Source: an uncultured Clostridia bacterium
GTDB taxonomy: Bacteria > Bacillota > Clostridia > Oscillospirales > Oscillospiraceae
Assembly (NCBI GenBank): GCA_946411475.1
Contig: CAMKED010000006.1
Span: 1 to 47,747 of the forward strand
Reading direction: 5' to 3'
Length of the DNA: 47,747 nt
In this document: in pieces, positions 39,928 through 47,747 of the stretch
How the letters are laid out: each line of letters begins with the position of its first letter
How positions within the stretch are numbered: the first letter of the stretch is position 1
Made by a program: the position numbers and the translations under genes
Notes under the pieces: model-generated
Database searches by the model: none
Told to the model about the DNA's origin: nothing
What the model saw: only the letters and a program-made list of their open reading frames with translations

Positions 39928-42900
39928 TTCAAACAGGGAAACCTGACTTGTCATCGGTAAACTTCCGAACGCACCCGCTTCCCGCAGGGTCTCAATATGG
40001 GTCTGAGAAACCTTGGGGCAGGCAGCGGAAAATTCCTCAATGGAGATAAAGGTCTTGCCGCGGCGGCCCTCAGCAATGTCCTTGGCCGCGTTCTCACCAA
40101 GGCCGGAAATTGCCACGAAGGGGGGCAGCAGTTTTCCGTCCTTTGGTACAAATTTCACCGCATCGGATTCATAAATGGACACAGGCAGGAACTCAAAGCC
40201 GCGCAGATAGAACTCATAGACGGCCTCCAGCGTGGTCAAAAGCTGGTCGTCCTTGTCGCTGCGGTCCTCCATCGCCTGCAAGCCCTCGAGCGCGGCCAGG
40301 CATTCCTCCTTGCCCTTGCACATGACGGAGGCGTCGAAGCCGCCCTTCTGGCTGCGGCGGTAGAAGTAGGCCGCGTAGAAGGCCAGGGGCTCGTGGACCT
40401 TGAACCAGGCAATCCGGAAGGCCATCATGACGTAGGCTGCGGCGTGAGCCTTGGGGAAGAGATACTTGATCTTCTTGCAGGAGCCGATGTACCATTCCGG
40501 TACGCCAGCCGCCTTCATTTCTTCCTCCGCCCCATCTGGAAGGCCTCTCCCCTTTCGGACCGCCTCCATGATCTTGAAGGAGCGCTTGTCCGGCATGCCG
40601 CACTGGATCAGATAGTTCATAATGTCGTCGCGGCAGCCGATGGCCTGGGAGACGGTGGCCGTCTTGGAGAGAATCAAATCCCGGGCGTTGCCCAGCCAGA
40701 CGTCGGTTCCGTGGGAGAAACCGGAGAGCCGGATCAAGACGTCAAACTGCGTCGGCTGGGTCTCTTTGAGCATGCCTCGGGTGAAACCCGTGCCAAACTC
40801 AGGAATGGCCACGGCTCCGGTCTGGCCCAGGATCGGATCGTCCTCGAAGCCAAGGACCTTGGAGGAGGTGAAGATGGACATGGTGTCCTTGTCGTCGAGG
40901 GGGATTTTCTGGGGATCCACCCCGGTCATGTCCTGCAGCATGCGGATCATAGTCGGGTCGTCGTGGCCCAGCATATCCAGCTTCAGCAGGTTTTCCTCCA
41001 TGGGGTGGTAGTCGAAGTGGGTCGTGATCCACTCGGATTCGTGGTCGTCCGCCGGGTGCTGCACCGGGCAGAAGTCCCAGATCTGGTTCTCCTGCGGGAT
41101 GACCACGAGGCCGCCCGGGTGCTGGCCCGTGGTGCGCTTGACGTCCACGCAGCCCATGGCCAGCCGGGTCTCCTCAGCGCGGCTGGCCTTCAAGCCCCGC
41201 TCGGACAGGTATTTTTTCACGTAGCCGAAGGCGGTCTTGTCCGCCACGCCGCCGATCGTGCCGGCGCGGAAGACGTGGGACTTGCCGAACATTTCCACGC
41301 AGTAAGCGTGGGCTTTGGCCTGGTATTCGCCGGAGAAGTTCAGGTCGATGTCGGGAACCTTGTCGCCGCCGAAGCCCAGGAAAGTCTCAAACGGGATGGC
41401 GAAGCCGTCCTTCTCGAACGGCGTCCTGCATTTGGGGCAGACGGCGTCCGGCAGATCCGCGCCGCAGTTGCAGCCTGCGGGCACCTCAAACGTCGTGTAC
41501 TTGCAGTCCGGGTTGGGGCAGCGGTAGTGCGGCGGCAGAGAGTTGACCTCCGTGATGCCGGAAAGAAACGCCACCAAAGACGAGCCCACGGAGCCCCGGG
41601 AGCCGACCAGATAACCGTGCTCCAAAGAGTTTTGCACCAGCTTCTGGGCGGAGATATAGATCACGTCGTAATGGCAGTTGATGATGTCGCCGAGCTCGGT
41701 CTCCACGCGCTTGGTGATGATCTCGGGCGGGTTGTCGCCGTAGAGGCGCTGCAGCTTGCCGTAGACCAGAGATTTGAGGTCCTCCACAGAGTTCTCGATC
41801 TTTGGCGCGTAGAGATTGTGCGGCGTCGGACGGACCCAGTCACACATATCGGCGATCAGGTTCGTGTTCTTCACCACGATCTCCTGCGCTTTTTCCTGAC
41901 CGAGGTAGGAGAATTCCTCGAGCATTTCGTCGGTCGTGCGGAAATAAAGCGGATTCGGCCGGTCGCAGTCCTCAAAGCCCTTGGAAGCCAGCAAAATGCG
42001 ACGGAAGATTTCGTCTTCGGGGTTCAGAAAGTGGACGTCGCCGGTGGCGCAGACGGGCTTTTCCACCACCTCGCCCAGACGAACCACGGTGCGGTTGAAG
42101 TCCTTCAAGTCCTCCTCTGTCTCGGCCATGCCGTTTTGCAGCATAAAGCGGTTGTTGGCAAGCGGCTGAACCTCTAAGAAATCGTAGAATTCCGCGATCC
42201 GCTTCAGCTCCTCCCAGGGCTTTTTCTGCACGATAGCCGTGAACAGCTCGCCCGCCTCGCAGGCGGAGCCGATGATCAAACCCTCCCGCCAGCGCAGGAG
42301 CTCAGACTTCGGGATCACCGGCGCGCCGTTGCCGCCGCGGCGTGTGTGGAAGTAATAGAGGTTGGAGAAGGAAATCAGGCGGTAGAGATTCCGCAGGCCG
42401 AGAGAATTCTTTGCAAACAGGATGATATGGTGGATGCGCTGATCTTTGGGCGTGGGATGGGAGCCAAAGTCCATACTCCCCGCGGCTGAATTGACCGCCT
42501 GGAGCCGATCCACGCCCCGCTCCAACAGCATCCGGGCAAAGCGGTCGTAGAGCAGACCGCAGGTAACGGCGTCGTCGGTGGCCCGGTGGTGGGCAAAGTC
42601 CGGCAATTCGAAATATTCCGCCAGCACGTCCAGCTTGCGCTTGGTGAACTGGGGCAGCAGATCGTAGGCCAGCCCCAGGGTATCCACGCAGGTTGGATGA
42701 AAGGGCAGCTTGAGGCGGCGGCAGGCCGCCTTCATCATGCTCAGGTCGTAATTCGCGTTGTGGGCCACCAGGGGCAGCTCTCCGCAGAAATCCAGGAAGG
42801 CGGTGATGGCCTCCCGCTCCGAGGGCGCGCCGACCAGCATCTCGTCGGTGATCCCGGTCAGCTCCACGATGGTCTCCGACAGCGTACACTCGGGGTCCAC

Positions 42901-44307
42901 AAAGGTATTGAATTTTTCGAGGATCTGATCCCCGCGCATCCGCGCCGCGCCGATCTCGATGAGCCGGTCGCGTTCGGGGGAAAGGCCGGTCGCCTCCACG
43001 TCGAATGCGACAAACTCGCCGTTCAGCGGGCCGTCCCGGTCTCCGATGACGCAGGGGCGATAGGTCTTTGCGCGTTCCGGCGTCAGATCCGTGTCCACGT
43101 CGTTGATGAAGTAGCCCTCGCAGCCGTAGAGGATCTTGATGGGCTCTTCCGTTCCTGCAATCGTGGTCTTGGCGTTGGCCAGCGCGTCAGTGAAGGAATG
43201 GGCCACGCCGTGGTCGGTAATGGCAATCGCCCGGTGGCCCCATTTTGCCGCCTGCGCAATGGCGTCGGACGTGACGGTGATGGCGTCCATGGCGGACATC
43301 TTCGTGTGCAGGTGGAGCTCCACGCGCTTCTCGGGGGCGTTGTCCTTCCGCACCGGGCGCTTGGCCTCCTGAATGGAGAAGGGCTGCAGCACCAGCTCGT
43401 TGTCGTAGCGGCTGACAGTGACCTTTCCGAAGACCCGGATATAGCTGCCGGGCTTGTGCTTCTTCGGGTTTGGCTCATGAATAGCCTCCAGGATCGGCTT
43501 GGCCTTTGCCTCCTCCATATACTGGTTGACGCAGACGGAGCCGGTGTGGTCAGTCATATAGAAGCTGACGACCCAGGCCTTGGCCTTGGGCAGCTCCTTG
43601 TGGTTGACGGCAAAGACTTCACCCTCCACGCAGACCTTGAACATATCCACGTTGAGGTCCCGCATTGGGATCGGCTCCTGAAAATTGGGCTTGCCGAAGA
43701 TCAGGCCGTCCGGCTGGGGCGTCTGTGCCCTCGCCGCAGGCTCCGCCGGAGCGGAGTGTTCCACTGCCGGGAAGTTGGCCTGCGCCTCTTGACGGATGCG
43801 CTCGGTCTCGGCAAAGAGCTCCTCGGCGCTCAGTTCCTTTCCCCCGTGCAGCTCGATCCGGATCGGCGTGCCAAAGCAGGCGGAGAGCCAGTCCTCCGCA
43901 TGGCGGAGATGGGGTTTCAGATCCGCAAGCCCATTACCGCGCAGATGCGCATGGAGCGTGCTTCCCTCCGCCTCCCAGCGGCAGCCCGCCAGCGTCGCCG
44001 GGGCAGGCGGGAAAAAGCCAGAAAGCAGGCCGGTCAGGTCGGCGAAGTCCAGCTCCGCCAGCAGCGTGGGATCGTAGTGCGGCTCCAGCGTGACCTGCCG
44101 CAGATCATAGCACGCCCGGATCTGCTGCTCAGCTCTCGCCAGCAGGTGCAACGGCAAATAGACCGCGCTGCGAAGCACGACCGTGACCTCCCGCTCCTTT
44201 ACGCGCAGATCGACGTCCTCCACAGTATTCTGTTGTAACAGCTCGTCGTCCTCGCCCCTGAGATCTATATCCGGGAACAGGTTGCGCAAAGTAATACTTT
44301 CGTTCAT
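39922..44307 (-). CDS. polC: DNA polymerase III alpha subunit, PolC type
   Basis: The 1461-residue replicative polymerase of low-GC Gram-positives synthesises the leading strand. Order of domains: N-terminal region, OB fold (about 205-320), PHP domain (from about 327: [19 protein letters not shown]), 3'-5' exonuclease inserted in it (about 430: [25 protein letters not shown]), then the polymerase core with palm residues in [12 protein letters not shown] (about 984) and a zinc-binding Cys4 cluster just before it ([12 protein letters not shown]). Proofreading is built in. It is the last gene of the dxr operon; the stop codon is repeat-encoded. Confidence 0.98.
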   Translation of the reverse strand: MNESITLRNLFPDIDLRGEDDELLQQNTVEDVDLRVKEREVTVVLRSAVYLPLHLLARAEQQIRACYDLRQVTLEPHYDPTLLAELDFADLTGLLSGFFPPAPATLAGCRWEAEGSTLHAHLRGNGLADLKPHLRHAEDWLSACFGTPIRIELHGGKELSAEELFAETERIRQEAQANFPAVEHSAPAEPAARAQTPQPDGLIFGKPNFQEPIPMRDLNVDMFKVCVEGEVFAVNHKELPKAKAWVVSFYMTDHTGSVCVNQYMEEAKAKPILEAIHEPNPKKHKPGSYIRVFGKVTVSRYDNELVLQPFSIQEAKRPVRKDNAPEKRVELHLHTKMSAMDAITVTSDAIAQAAKWGHRAIAITDHGVAHSFTDALANAKTTIAGTEEPIKILYGCEGYFINDVDTDLTPERAKTYRPCVIGDRDGPLNGEFVAFDVEATGLSPERDRLIEIGAARMRGDQILEKFNTFVDPECTLSETIVELTGITDEMLVGAPSEREAITAFLDFCGELPLVAHNANYDLSMMKAACRRLKLPFHPTCVDTLGLAYDLLPQFTKRKLDVLAEYFELPDFAHHRATDDAVTCGLLYDRFARMLLERGVDRLQAVNSAAGSMDFGSHPTPKDQRIHHIILFAKNSLGLRNLYRLISFSNLYYFHTRRGGNGAPVIPKSELLRWREGLIIGSACEAGELFTAIVQKKPWEELKRIAEFYDFLEVQPLANNRFMLQNGMAETEEDLKDFNRTVVRLGEVVEKPVCATGDVHFLNPEDEIFRRILLASKGFEDCDRPNPLYFRTTDEMLEEFSYLGQEKAQEIVVKNTNLIADMCDWVRPTPHNLYAPKIENSVEDLKSLVYGKLQRLYGDNPPEIITKRVETELGDIINCHYDVIYISAQKLVQNSLEHGYLVGSRGSVGSSLVAFLSGITEVNSLPPHYRCPNPDCKYTTFEVPAGCNCGADLPDAVCPKCRTPFEKDGFAIPFETFLGFGGDKVPDIDLNFSGEYQAKAHAYCVEMFGKSHVFRAGTIGGVADKTAFGYVKKYLSERGLKASRAEETRLAMGCVDVKRTTGQHPGGLVVIPQENQIWDFCPVQHPADDHESEWITTHFDYHPMEENLLKLDMLGHDDPTMIRMLQDMTGVDPQKIPLDDKDTMSIFTSSKVLGFEDDPILGQTGAVAIPEFGTGFTRGMLKETQPTQFDVLIRLSGFSHGTDVWLGNARDLILSKTATVSQAIGCRDDIMNYLIQCGMPDKRSFKIMEAVRKGRGLPDGAEEEMKAAGVPEWYIGSCKKIKYLFPKAHAAAYVMMAFRIAWFKVHEPLAFYAAYFYRRSQKGGFDASVMCKGKEECLAALEGLQAMEDRSDKDDQLLTTLEAVYEFYLRGFEFLPVSIYESDAVKFVPKDGKLLPPFVAISGLGENAAKDIAEGRRGKTFISIEEFSAACPKVSQTHIETLREAGAFGSLPMTSQVSLFEL

Positions 44308-44315
44308 AAATATGC

Positions 44316-45353
44316 TTACATCTCGTCCACATACCGCAGCAGGGCGGGCAGCAGCTCGTCATAGGGCAGCTTTTCACGCAGTTCGCCCTTGACGAAGAGC
44401 ACGCCGCAGCCGTCGCCGCCCGCGATGCCGACGTCGGCCTCCCGCGCCTCGCCGGGGCCGTTGACCACGCAGCCCATGACGGCCACGGTCAGCGGCTTTT
44501 TACAGTCCTTGAGCGCATCCTCGACCCGGCCCGCCAGACCGATCAGGTCGATCTGCGTCCGGCCGCAGGTGGGGCAGGAGACGATGTTGACGCCGTCCTT
44601 CCGCAGCCCAGCCGCTTTCAAGATGGCCTTGGCCGCCACGACCTCGCGGACGGGGTCGGCGGTCAGGGAGACGCGGATCGTGTCGCCGATGCCCATGCAG
44701 AGCAGGCCGCCGATGCCCATCGCGGACTTGACGGTGCCCATATACTCGGTGCCGGTCTCAGTGACGCCCACGTGCAGCGGATAGTCGGACTGAGATGCAA
44801 AGAGGCGGTAGGCCGCCATCATCAGCGGCACGTTGGAGGATTTCATCGACACGCAGGTATCGTAGAAGCCGTACTTTTCCAGCAGGCGGATGTGGCCGAA
44901 GGCCGATTCCACCAGCGCCTCAGGCGTGGGATGTCCGTACTTTTCGAGCAGTTCCTTTTCCAGACTGCCGCCGTTGACGCCCACGCGGATGGGGATATGG
45001 TGAGCCTTGCAGCAGTCCACCACCGCCTTGACCCGCTCCTCCCCACCGATGTTGCCGGGATTGATGCGGATTTTGGCCGCGCCGTGCTCGGCGGCGGCAA
45101 TCGCGCAGCGATAGTCAAAATGGATGTCCGCCACCAGCGGCAAAGGGCTCTGCGCCGCGATTTTCCCGAAGGCCTCGGCGGCCTCCAAACTGGGAACGGT
45201 CAGGCGGGCAATCTCACAGCCCGCCGTGTACAGAGCCTTGAGCTGCGCAAGGCTCCCCTCCACGTCCGTGGTCTTGGTGTTGCACATGGATTGAACGGAA
45301 ACCGGCGCGCCGCCGCCCACCGGGACGCTGCCGACCTTGATCTGTTTTGTCAT
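44316..45353 (-). CDS. ispG: 4-hydroxy-3-methylbut-2-en-1-yl diphosphate synthase
   Basis: The 345-residue [4Fe-4S] enzyme carries out the penultimate step of the MEP isoprenoid pathway. Typical motifs: VGGGAPVSVQSMCNTKT at the start, ADIHFDYR, RINPGNIG, and cluster Cys in SCPTCGRT and GCVVNGPGEA. It lies 27 nt after rseP and 8 nt before polC. Confidence 0.97.
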   Translation of the reverse strand: MTKQIKVGSVPVGGGAPVSVQSMCNTKTTDVEGSLAQLKALYTAGCEIARLTVPSLEAAEAFGKIAAQSPLPLVADIHFDYRCAIAAAEHGAAKIRINPGNIGGEERVKAVVDCCKAHHIPIRVGVNGGSLEKELLEKYGHPTPEALVESAFGHIRLLEKYGFYDTCVSMKSSNVPLMMAAYRLFASQSDYPLHVGVTETGTEYMGTVKSAMGIGGLLCMGIGDTIRVSLTADPVREVVAAKAILKAAGLRKDGVNIVSCPTCGRTQIDLIGLAGRVEDALKDCKKPLTVAVMGCVVNGPGEAREADVGIAGGDGCGVLFVKGELREKLPYDELLPALLRYVDEM

Positions 45354-45380
45354 ATCTTCACCTCACGCAGCAGTTTGGGC

Positions 45381-46457
45381 TCAGCGGCTCGCAATCATCC
45401 AGATGTCCTTGACCAACAGTACGGCCATCAGGCCAAGGAGCAGGACCATCGCGCCGGCATGGATATAGCCCTCATATTTGGGGTTGATTTTCTTTTTGGT
45501 GATTGCGGTGTAAAGCGTGTTGATCAGCAGGAAGAGCACGCGGCCTCCGTCCAGGGCGGGAATCGGCAGCATGTTCATCACGGCCAGATTGACCGCGATA
45601 AACGCGCCGATATAGAGGACGTTTTCAATGCCGTCCGACACGGTTTCGGCGCTTTCGCCGGACTGGACCATGATGTCCACCACGCCTGCCGCGCCGCTCA
45701 TATCCTTAAGCCCGACCTTGCCGGTAAATAGATCCGTCAGTCCGTACCAGACCATGCGCGTGAAGTCAATGCAATTGTAAGCTCCGTAGCGCAGGACGGA
45801 GCCGAAGCTCTTTTCCGCCCGTTTGCCAAACGAAAGGCCGTACAGTTTGATTTCGTTGCCCTCTTCATCCACAGTTTTGACCGCACGAATCAGGGAGAAG
45901 TCCTCGAACACAAGCTTTTCCCCGTTCCGCAGCACCGTAAGCTCGCAGTGCTCCGTGTTCAGTCTGGATTCCAGCAGGGAAAAGTCGGAAAACATATAAA
46001 TCCGGCGGCCGTTGATGGCGTAGAGCGTGTCGCCCACCTGCAGGCCCTGACTCTCCATGACGTTGCCGGGGGCAAAGGCCGTGATCTCCGCCGTGCTGGT
46101 GCCCGGCCAGGCAAAGCCCAGCAGCAGGCAAATGACCACGAAGCCCGTCAGCAGGTTCATGAACGAACCAGCGCAGAGGATGATCAGTCGTTTCCACCAC
46201 TTGGCAGCGGTAAAGGCCCGGGGGTCGCCGGTCTGCTCGTCCTCGCCCTCCATGGCGCAGTAACCGCCGATGGGCAGCAGGCGGAAGGAATAGTCGGTCT
46301 CCCCGCGCTTCCAGCCAAAGAGCTTGGGACCCATGTTGATGGAAAACTCATTGACCCGAACGCCGCAGAGCTTGGCCGTGATAAAATGCCCCAGCTCGTG
46401 GATGAAAATCAGAAAACCAAAGATCAGAATGGCAAGTAAAATATAGAATACAGACAT
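45381..46457 (-). CDS. rseP: RseP-type site-2 intramembrane metalloprotease
   Basis: The 358-residue membrane protease has the zinc motif HELGHF (about 21-26) in the first helix, one PDZ domain (about 110-190, GLQVGDTLYAINGRRIY) and the third metal ligand in NMLPIPALDGGR. It cleaves membrane-spanning anti-sigma factors and remnant signal peptides. It is 15 nt after dxr, the standard order in Firmicutes. Confidence 0.95.
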   Translation of the reverse strand: MSVFYILLAILIFGFLIFIHELGHFITAKLCGVRVNEFSINMGPKLFGWKRGETDYSFRLLPIGGYCAMEGEDEQTGDPRAFTAAKWWKRLIILCAGSFMNLLTGFVVICLLLGFAWPGTSTAEITAFAPGNVMESQGLQVGDTLYAINGRRIYMFSDFSLLESRLNTEHCELTVLRNGEKLVFEDFSLIRAVKTVDEEGNEIKLYGLSFGKRAEKSFGSVLRYGAYNCIDFTRMVWYGLTDLFTGKVGLKDMSGAAGVVDIMVQSGESAETVSDGIENVLYIGAFIAVNLAVMNMLPIPALDGGRVLFLLINTLYTAITKKKINPKYEGYIHAGAMVLLLGLMAVLLVKDIWMIASR

Positions 46458-46472
46458 GTTTCAAGAAACCTT

Positions 46473-47612
46473 TCATTGAATTACGGCGCTCCGGGCAAGC
46501 CGGTCCGCTTCCAGGATCTCGTCCAGGCTCGGGTTTTCTACAAACGGTACGGTATCGAGCGCCTTTTGCACCAGGTCGGAAATGTCGTAGAATCCGATCT
46601 CCCGGCGAAGGAACTTCGCCACGGCCACCTCATTTGCGCCGTTCATGACCGCGCAGGCGCTGCCGCCCATCTTTGCCACAGCTCTTGCAATCGCAAAGCA
46701 GGGGAAGGTCTCGGGATCGGGGGCTGCGAAGGTCAGCGGCGGGCAGGACAGCAGATCCAGACCGGGAGCCGGATTTTCCGTTCGGTTCGGGTAAGTCAGG
46801 GCAAGCTGGATCGGGATGCGCATATCAGGCACGCCGAGCTGGGCCAGCATCGCTCCGTCCACGAACTCCACCAGGGAGTGGACGATGGACTGGCGATGGA
46901 TCACCACGTCCACCTGCTCCGGCGGCAGCTCATAGAGCCGCATAGCCTCGATGACCTCGAGCCCCTTGTTCATCAGCGTAGCACAGTCGATGGTGATTTT
47001 TTCACCCATCTTCCAGTTGGGATGGCGCAGAGCGTCGTCCCGGGTGACCTGCGCGAGCTCTTCGCGGGTCTTGCCGAAGAAGGGGCCGCCGGAGCAGGTC
47101 AGCAGCAGACGCTTGATCTCTTCCCGGCCGCGGCTGCCCATCAGGCATTGGAAAATTGCGGAGTGCTCGGAATCCACCGGGATGATCTCCGCGCCGTGGA
47201 CCCGCGCTGTCTGCATGACCAGCTCGCCCGCGCAGACCATGGTCTCCTTGTTGGCAAGACCGATGCGCTTGCCACGTTCCAGGGCAGCCAGCGTTGGCCG
47301 CAGGCCGACCATGCCTACCACGGCGGTAACGACCGTGTCGGCCTCATCGATCGAGGCGGCAGCCAGCAGGCCCGCCTCGCCCCAGAGGATTTCAGGCTTT
47401 GGGTCAGGCAGCAGGGCTCGAAGCTCCTTTGCCGCAGCTTCCGTCGCCATGGAGACGAGGCGAGGGCGGAATTCGCGCACCTGCTCCGCCATGCGTTCCG
47501 CGTTGGTTCCGGCAGTCAAAGCTGCAACCTCGACAGGCAAATGCCGCACCACGTCCAGCGTCTGGCGTCCGATGGAGCCGGTGGAACCCAGTATTGAAAG
47601 AATCTTCGTCAT
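46473..47612 (-). CDS. dxr: 1-deoxy-D-xylulose 5-phosphate reductoisomerase
   Basis: The ATG at 47612 after AGGAGAAC gives 379 residues; an in-frame extension to 47672 runs through heptamer repeats. DXR makes MEP with NADPH, the committed step of isoprenoid synthesis. Motifs: GSTGSIGRQTL (NADPH), VDSEHSAIFQCL (metal and substrate), TIDCATLMNKGLEVIEA. It is first of dxr-rseP-ispG-polC in this window; the usual upstream gene cdsA is not seen, repeats lie there instead. Confidence 0.97.
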   Translation of the reverse strand: MTKILSILGSTGSIGRQTLDVVRHLPVEVAALTAGTNAERMAEQVREFRPRLVSMATEAAAKELRALLPDPKPEILWGEAGLLAAASIDEADTVVTAVVGMVGLRPTLAALERGKRIGLANKETMVCAGELVMQTARVHGAEIIPVDSEHSAIFQCLMGSRGREEIKRLLLTCSGGPFFGKTREELAQVTRDDALRHPNWKMGEKITIDCATLMNKGLEVIEAMRLYELPPEQVDVVIHRQSIVHSLVEFVDGAMLAQLGVPDMRIPIQLALTYPNRTENPAPGLDLLSCPPLTFAAPDPETFPCFAIARAVAKMGGSACAVMNGANEVAVAKFLRREIGFYDISDLVQKALDTVPFVENPSLDEILEADRLARSAVIQ

Positions 47613-47634
47613 ATTGTTCTCCTGTAATGAAGAA

Positions 47635-47690
47635 GTAAGAGGTAAGAAGTAAGAAATCAAGGGATCGAGCAAGATACTTCTTACCTCTGA
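47635..47690. repeat. Period-7 repeat tract forming a hairpin upstream of dxr
   Basis: GTAAGAG, GTAAGAA, GTAAGAA then, reversed, the complement. AGAGGTAAGAAGTA pairs perfectly with TACTTCTTACCTCT (14 bp, about 22-nt loop). It lies 20-80 nt upstream of the dxr ATG. Confidence 0.8.
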
Positions 47691-47692
47691 TA

Positions 47693-47747
47693 TATCTATT
47701 CAGTCGCATCTGCTCCGTAGTGGCCGCGCACCTGCGCGGCCATGCCG
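47693..47747. repeat. GC-rich arm repeat, partner of 31846-31895, cut by window end
   Basis: ATCTATTCAGTCGCATC is followed by GCTCCGTAGTGGCC and the palindrome around CGCACCTGCG. Reversed, it matches the right arm and tail at 31846-31895. Confidence 0.75.

Noticed and set aside
39997-42177. Long plus-strand open frames opposite polC, pgk (14216-15958) and other minus genes
   Set aside because: GC-rich codon use on one strand leaves long open antisense frames; no family features or ribosome sites support them.

Overview
The window looks like chromosome of a fairly high-GC gut-type Clostridium relative, most likely order Oscillospirales (Oscillospiraceae/Ruminococcaceae). This rests on gene content: PolC-type replicase, long-form HPF, DUF4364, a YmdB-type phosphodiesterase, strong AGGAGG ribosome sites, and the kinds of short intergenic repeats scattered through it. 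No phage, plasmid, transposase or CRISPR genes were seen. Almost all genes are housekeeping genes in compact operons. The unusual content is in the repeats between them and in a few oddly built proteins.

Layout. 1-1,567: tRNA-Leu and a secreted lipoprotein serpin, both on minus. 1,744-3,945: plus-strand pair of metal-chaperone type P-loop GTPases, one with a very His-rich loop and one carrying a DUF1980-like C-terminus. 4,050-9,636: minus-strand run of dacF-like carboxypeptidase, family 4 UDG, MATE exporter, coaD, WYL regulator and GtrA-like protein. 9,666-13,660: plus operon of ComEA-like protein, response regulator, histidine kinase and GerMN lipoprotein. 13,669-19,827: a CBS protein, then a long minus operon pgeF, solute-binding lipoprotein, thyA, dihydrofolate reductase, trmL, pgk. 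19,927-26,070: CAT-like acetyltransferase, a MutS-family membrane ATPase flanked by two paralogous small membrane proteins, and secA. 26,126-30,133: ferritin-like protein, an HtrA-like protein that has lost its catalytic triad, and the two-component system that precedes it. 30,254-31,090: ymdB. 31,091-33,835: a repeat-rich zone with two small, probably damaged genes, dapA and a hairpin array. 33,774-38,900: plus genes queA, tgt, yajC, DUF4364, hpf and a DUF3137-like protein. 39,068-47,612: minus genes udp, polC, ispG, rseP, dxr (dxr-rseP-ispG-polC form one operon).

The strongest signal is a set of at least six families of short non-coding repeats. They include a 157-bp palindromic element present twice in identical form between TCA triplets; an array of eight ATGAAGT motifs alternating with eight different hairpins and arranged as a mirror image; period-7 repeats in which each unit of one class carries a TAA or TGA; a GGCGCACA-bounded element; an AAGCCTTCCCC element; and a GC-rich inverted repeat. 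In nine genes (gtrA-like, WYL, cat-like, small membrane protein, secA, ymdB, dapA, udp, polC) the stop codon itself lies inside one of these repeats, which suggests insertion at, or selection for, gene 3' ends.

All calls are from reading the sequence and from family knowledge; no database search was run.
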